From the NCBI GenBank assembly GCA_946482425.1, contig CAMLRO010000053.1:1-6356 (forward strand): a DNA stretch of 6,356 nucleotides, given 5' to 3'. Shown in pieces: positions 4,264 through 6,356 of this stretch. The first letter of the stretch is position 1. Every line of letters begins with the position of its first letter. Under the pieces are notes generated by a model that saw only the letters and a list, made by a program, of their open reading frames with translations, did not search any database and was not told the DNA's origin. The DNA is from an uncultured Lactobacillus sp. (GTDB lineage: Bacteria > Bacillota > Bacilli > Lactobacillales > Lactobacillaceae). Both the position numbers and the translations under genes were made by a program.

Positions 4264-6356
4264 AGCAACAATTTGTTGACTTTTAGTAACGCTTGAACTG
4301 CCTTGCTTTTGAGACAAATTTTTGTTTACTGTTGGTTTGAAAGCTTTTTTCTTTTTTCCTTTCTTTTTTTCCTTCTCATTTTTTACCTTCCGATTATTTT
4401 CTTTAGGCGTTTTAGAAGGGGTATTAGGGGTAGTAGGAGTAGTAGGCTCATTAATATTTGGTGTCTTGTTTGTACCTATCGTAGTATAAATATAAGTTAC
4501 ATCTTGCGGGAAAGTGTTAAAGAGCCCCGTGGCATTATCTGGTCTCGTCTTTAATGTATAGCCAGAAATATTTTTAGCTCCAGTAGTATAGCTATCACCA
4601 ACATAACCACTCAGTATCTCATCGGGAGCAATAGTATTACCAAATTCGTCTTTATAGTGAACAGTTACATCTGCTGCTCTAACTTTATTAGTATTAGGGT
4701 TGTTAGTGTCTGGCTTTTTAGTATAAATAAAGTCGACATTTTGCTCTTTCTCGGAGTAGCCAACAGTTGCTTTATCAGTTCCAGGCTGTTTAGCGCCATT
4801 AATGTTAATTTGCTTGATGGTGTAACCAGGTACTGGTTTTGGAATAATATCTTTCTGATCACCATAAAGTACACCGTCAACTTCTTCCTTCATCGGCTTA
4901 TTGTCTTTATCAAGAAGAGGCTTTGTATGGCCTTTATCATCCAAGTATAAATAATTGACTGTAATAGATTTACCTTGTTTTCTTTCATAAACAAAGTCGA
5001 CATTTTGCTCTTTCTCGGAGTAGCCAACAGTTGCTTTATCAGTTCCAGGCTGTTTAACGCCATCAATGTTAATTTGCTTGGTCGTGTAACCAAATAATTG
5101 CTTTGGAATAATATCTTTCTGATCACCATAAAGTACACCGGCAATATTTTCCTTCATCGGCTTATTGTCTTTATCAAGAATAGGCTTTGTGTGGCCTTTA
5201 TCATCCAAGTATAAATAATTGACTGTAATAGATTTACCTTGTTTTCTTTCATAAACAAAGTCGACATTTTGCTTTTTATCGGAATAGCCAACAGTTGCTT
5301 TATCAGTTCCAGACTGTTTAACGCCATCAATGTTAATTTGCTTAATGGTGTAACCAGGTATTGGTTTGGGAATAATATCTTTCTGATCACCATAAAGTAC
5401 ACCATCAACTTTTTCTGTCATCGGCTTATTATCTTTATCAAGAATAGGCTTTGTATGGCCTTTATCATCCACATAGTATAAATAATTAACCGTAATAGGT
5501 TTACCTGTGTCCCTGTCATAAATGAAATAAACATTTTGATCTTTATCAGAGTAGCCTACAGTAGCTTTATCAGTCGCAGGTTGTTTAACATTATCAATGT
5601 TAATTTGCTTAATGATGTAACCAGGTATTGGTTTAGGAATAATATCTTTCTGATCACCATAAAGTACACCGTCAACTTCTTCCATCATCGGCTTATTGTC
5701 TTTATCAAGAATAGGCTTTGTGTGGCCTTTATTATCCAAGTATAAATAATTGACTGTAATAGATTTACCTTGTTTTCTTTCATAAATAAAGTCGACATTT
5801 TGCTCTTTCTCGGAGTAGCCAACAGTTGCTTTATCAGTTCCAGGCTGTTTAGCGCCATTAATGTTAATTTGCTTGATGGTGTAACCAGGTACTGGTTTTG
5901 GAATAATATCTTTCTGATCACCATAAAGTACACCGTCAACTTCTTCCTTCATCGGCTTATTGTCTTTATCAAGAAGAGGCTTTGTATGGCCTTTATCATC
6001 CACATAGTATAAATAATTAACCGTAATAGAGTTACCTTTTGCCCTGTCATAAACGAAGTAAACATCTTGTTCCTGATCAGTAAATGTGACTGTGACTTTG
6101 TCAGTACTAGATTGTTTATCATTATTGACAAAAATGGAATTGATAGTATAACCATATATATTTCTAGTATTAATAGGGTCGCTGGTTTTACCGTTATCAC
6201 CAGCAACTACATAGTCATAGGATTTTCCATCTTTATCTAAAATTGGGTGTTGTTTTCCTTCTTTATCAAGGTACACGTAATGAATTTTTACAGGGTAGCC
6301 ATCATAGAATCTGATATAAGTATCGTGATCAGTTTCACCATTATAATTATTCATTA
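4150..6356 (-). CDS. MucBP-repeat LPXTG-anchored surface adhesin, 5' end outside window
   Basis: This is a cell-wall-anchored surface protein with 734 visible residues from the Met at 6354 (used here as residue 1) to TAA at 4150-4152. That Met is almost certainly internal. No ribosome-binding site can be seen because the window ends there, and LMNNYNGETDHDTYIRF matches the internal LMTKYQGSTDHDTYVCF junction of the neighbouring gene. In order: junction (1-21), one divergent repeat (22-109), five near-identical MucBP-like repeats (110-544), a spacer, an ordinary MucBP domain (about 563-623), a Pro/Thr then Lys-rich wall segment (628-697), LPQTG (698-702), a hydrophobic helix and tail RKKIK. 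Family knowledge: MucBP proteins of lactobacilli bind mucus glycoproteins, and sortase A links them to peptidoglycan at the LPxTG Thr. An N-terminal LRR region and signal peptide are inferred to lie outside the window. No Cys was seen in the visible part. Confidence 0.95.
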   Translation of the reverse strand, partial: MNNYNGETDHDTYIRFYDGYPVKIHYVYLDKEGKQHPILDKDGKSYDYVVAGDNGKTSDPINTRNIYGYTINSIFVNNDKQSSTDKVTVTFTDQEQDVYFVYDRAKGNSITVNYLYYVDDKGHTKPLLDKDNKPMKEEVDGVLYGDQKDIIPKPVPGYTIKQININGAKQPGTDKATVGYSEKEQNVDFIYERKQGKSITVNYLYLDNKGHTKPILDKDNKPMMEEVDGVLYGDQKDIIPKPIPGYIIKQINIDNVKQPATDKATVGYSDKDQNVYFIYDRDTGKPITVNYLYYVDDKGHTKPILDKDNKPMTEKVDGVLYGDQKDIIPKPIPGYTIKQINIDGVKQSGTDKATVGYSDKKQNVDFVYERKQGKSITVNYLYLDDKGHTKPILDKDNKPMKENIAGVLYGDQKDIIPKQLFGYTTKQINIDGVKQPGTDKATVGYSEKEQNVDFVYERKQGKSITVNYLYLDDKGHTKPLLDKDNKPMKEEVDGVLYGDQKDIIPKPVPGYTIKQININGAKQPGTDKATVGYSEKEQNVDFIYTKKPDTNNPNTNKVRAADVTVHYKDEFGNTIAPDEILSGYVGDSYTTGAKNISGYTLKTRPDNATGLFNTFPQDVTYIYTTIGTNKTPNINEPTTPTTPNTPSKTPKENNRKVKNEKEKKKGKKKKAFKPTVNKNLSQKQGSSSVTKSQQIVALPQTGTNKHSSLAMLALGSLTLVGALSAAWFSRKKIK
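4264..4473 (-). other. Wall-spanning segment with Lys-rich core
   Basis: Residues 628-697. A Pro/Thr/Asn-rich part (EPTTPTTPNTPSKTP) is typical of wall-spanning regions. It is followed by a very basic core at residues 648-670 (4345-4413) with 12 Lys and 1 Arg in 23 residues, including EKEKKKGKKKK. A Ser/Gln-rich stretch then leads to the sorting signal. The basic core may contact anionic wall polymers; this is inference. It is encoded by purine runs with A tracts up to 7 long. Confidence 0.8.
4486..4668 (-). other. Ordinary MucBP domain near the wall
   Basis: Residues 563-623. VTVHYKDEFGNTIAP, GYVGDSYTT, ISGYTLK, ATGLF and DVTYIYT follow the usual MucBP order (VxVxYxDxxG...G.xGxxY...GY.L...G.F...V.YVY). 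It is shorter than and different from R1-R5. It follows a spacer (TKKPDTNNPNTNK), so it is a separate domain rather than a decayed array copy. Confidence 0.85.
4723..6027 (-). repeat. Five near-identical tandem MucBP-like repeats (R1-R5)
   Basis: Units: R1 5761-6027 (89 codons), R2 5497-5760 (88), R3 5230-5496 (89), R4 4966-5229 (88), R5 4723-4965 (81-codon core). Each runs ITVNYLY, KGHTKPILDKDNKPM, GVLYGDQKDIIPK, PGYTIKQINI, TDKATVGYS, QNVDFIY. The alternating beta-strand pattern with a central GY and terminal VDFIY fits the MucBP superfamily. A MucBP_2-type assignment is plausible but needs a profile search. The one-codon length difference is YYVDDKG versus YLDDKG. Such arrays act as extended stalks or multivalent mucin-binding surfaces. 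Confidence 0.92.
6028..6291 (-). repeat. Divergent first MucBP-like repeat (R0)
   Basis: 88 codons (residues 22-109), in register with the following repeats: VKIHYVYLDKEG aligns with ITVNYLYLDDKG, GYTINSIFVNNDKQSSTDK with GYTIKQINIDGVKQPGTDK, and QDVYFVYDR with QNVDFVYER. It has diverged far more than R1-R5. This is what is expected of a terminal repeat that escapes homogenisation. Confidence 0.88.

Noticed and set aside
4657..6012. Regularly spaced long frames on the plus strand (e.g. 4657-4950, 5239-5481, 5770-6012) and in another minus frame, all similar to each other
   Set aside because: They are shadows of the tandem MucBP-like repeats. Their similarity and 264/267-bp spacing follow from the real gene's repeats, and they have no ribosome-binding sites or domains of their own.
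4723..6291. CRISPR-like regular repeats
   Set aside because: The 264/267-bp periodicity is whole-unit and in frame, without short repeats separated by unique spacers. It is a protein repeat array.

Overview
The window is AT-rich DNA from a Gram-positive bacterium. It is most likely a Lactobacillaceae member (Lactobacillus group). The evidence is large repetitive surface adhesins, MucBP-type domains, BspA/DUF285-type leucine-rich repeats, an LPQTG sortase anchor and a Sec signal peptide ending in a V-K-A site. The species cannot be read from the sequence.

Layout: two large genes lie on the minus strand, both cut by the window edges. The right-hand gene (4150-6356) lacks its 5' end. What remains is a short stretch matching a junction in the other gene, six tandem 88-89-residue MucBP-like repeats, one ordinary MucBP domain, a Pro/Thr then Lys-rich wall-spanning segment, LPQTG, a membrane segment and a basic tail. 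A leftward intrinsic terminator follows at 4041-4081. The left-hand gene (1-3684) has its own promoter (TTGACA, 17-nt spacer, TATACT), a good ribosome-binding site and a signal peptide. A Ser/Thr/Asn-rich linker comes next, then at least four modules of about 300 residues, each a BspA-type LRR block followed by a 79-residue MucBP-like block. Its C terminus and any wall anchor lie beyond position 1.

The 465-bp spacer (3685-4149) holds the terminator, the promoter, a 10-bp direct repeat 50 bp apart, and several dyads. No convincing gene was seen there.

The two genes are probably paralogous adhesins in a surface-protein cluster. They share the TDHDTY junction, so the right-hand gene probably also begins with an LRR region outside the window. 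Both would act on the cell surface, probably in adhesion to mucus or host glycoproteins. The terminator and separate promoter suggest they are transcribed independently. All substantial plus-strand reading frames are antisense shadows of these repeats. I see no mobile element, RNA gene or CRISPR array, and nothing amounting to a clearly new system. The most notable points are repeat-homogenisation patterns and the dyad-rich promoter region.
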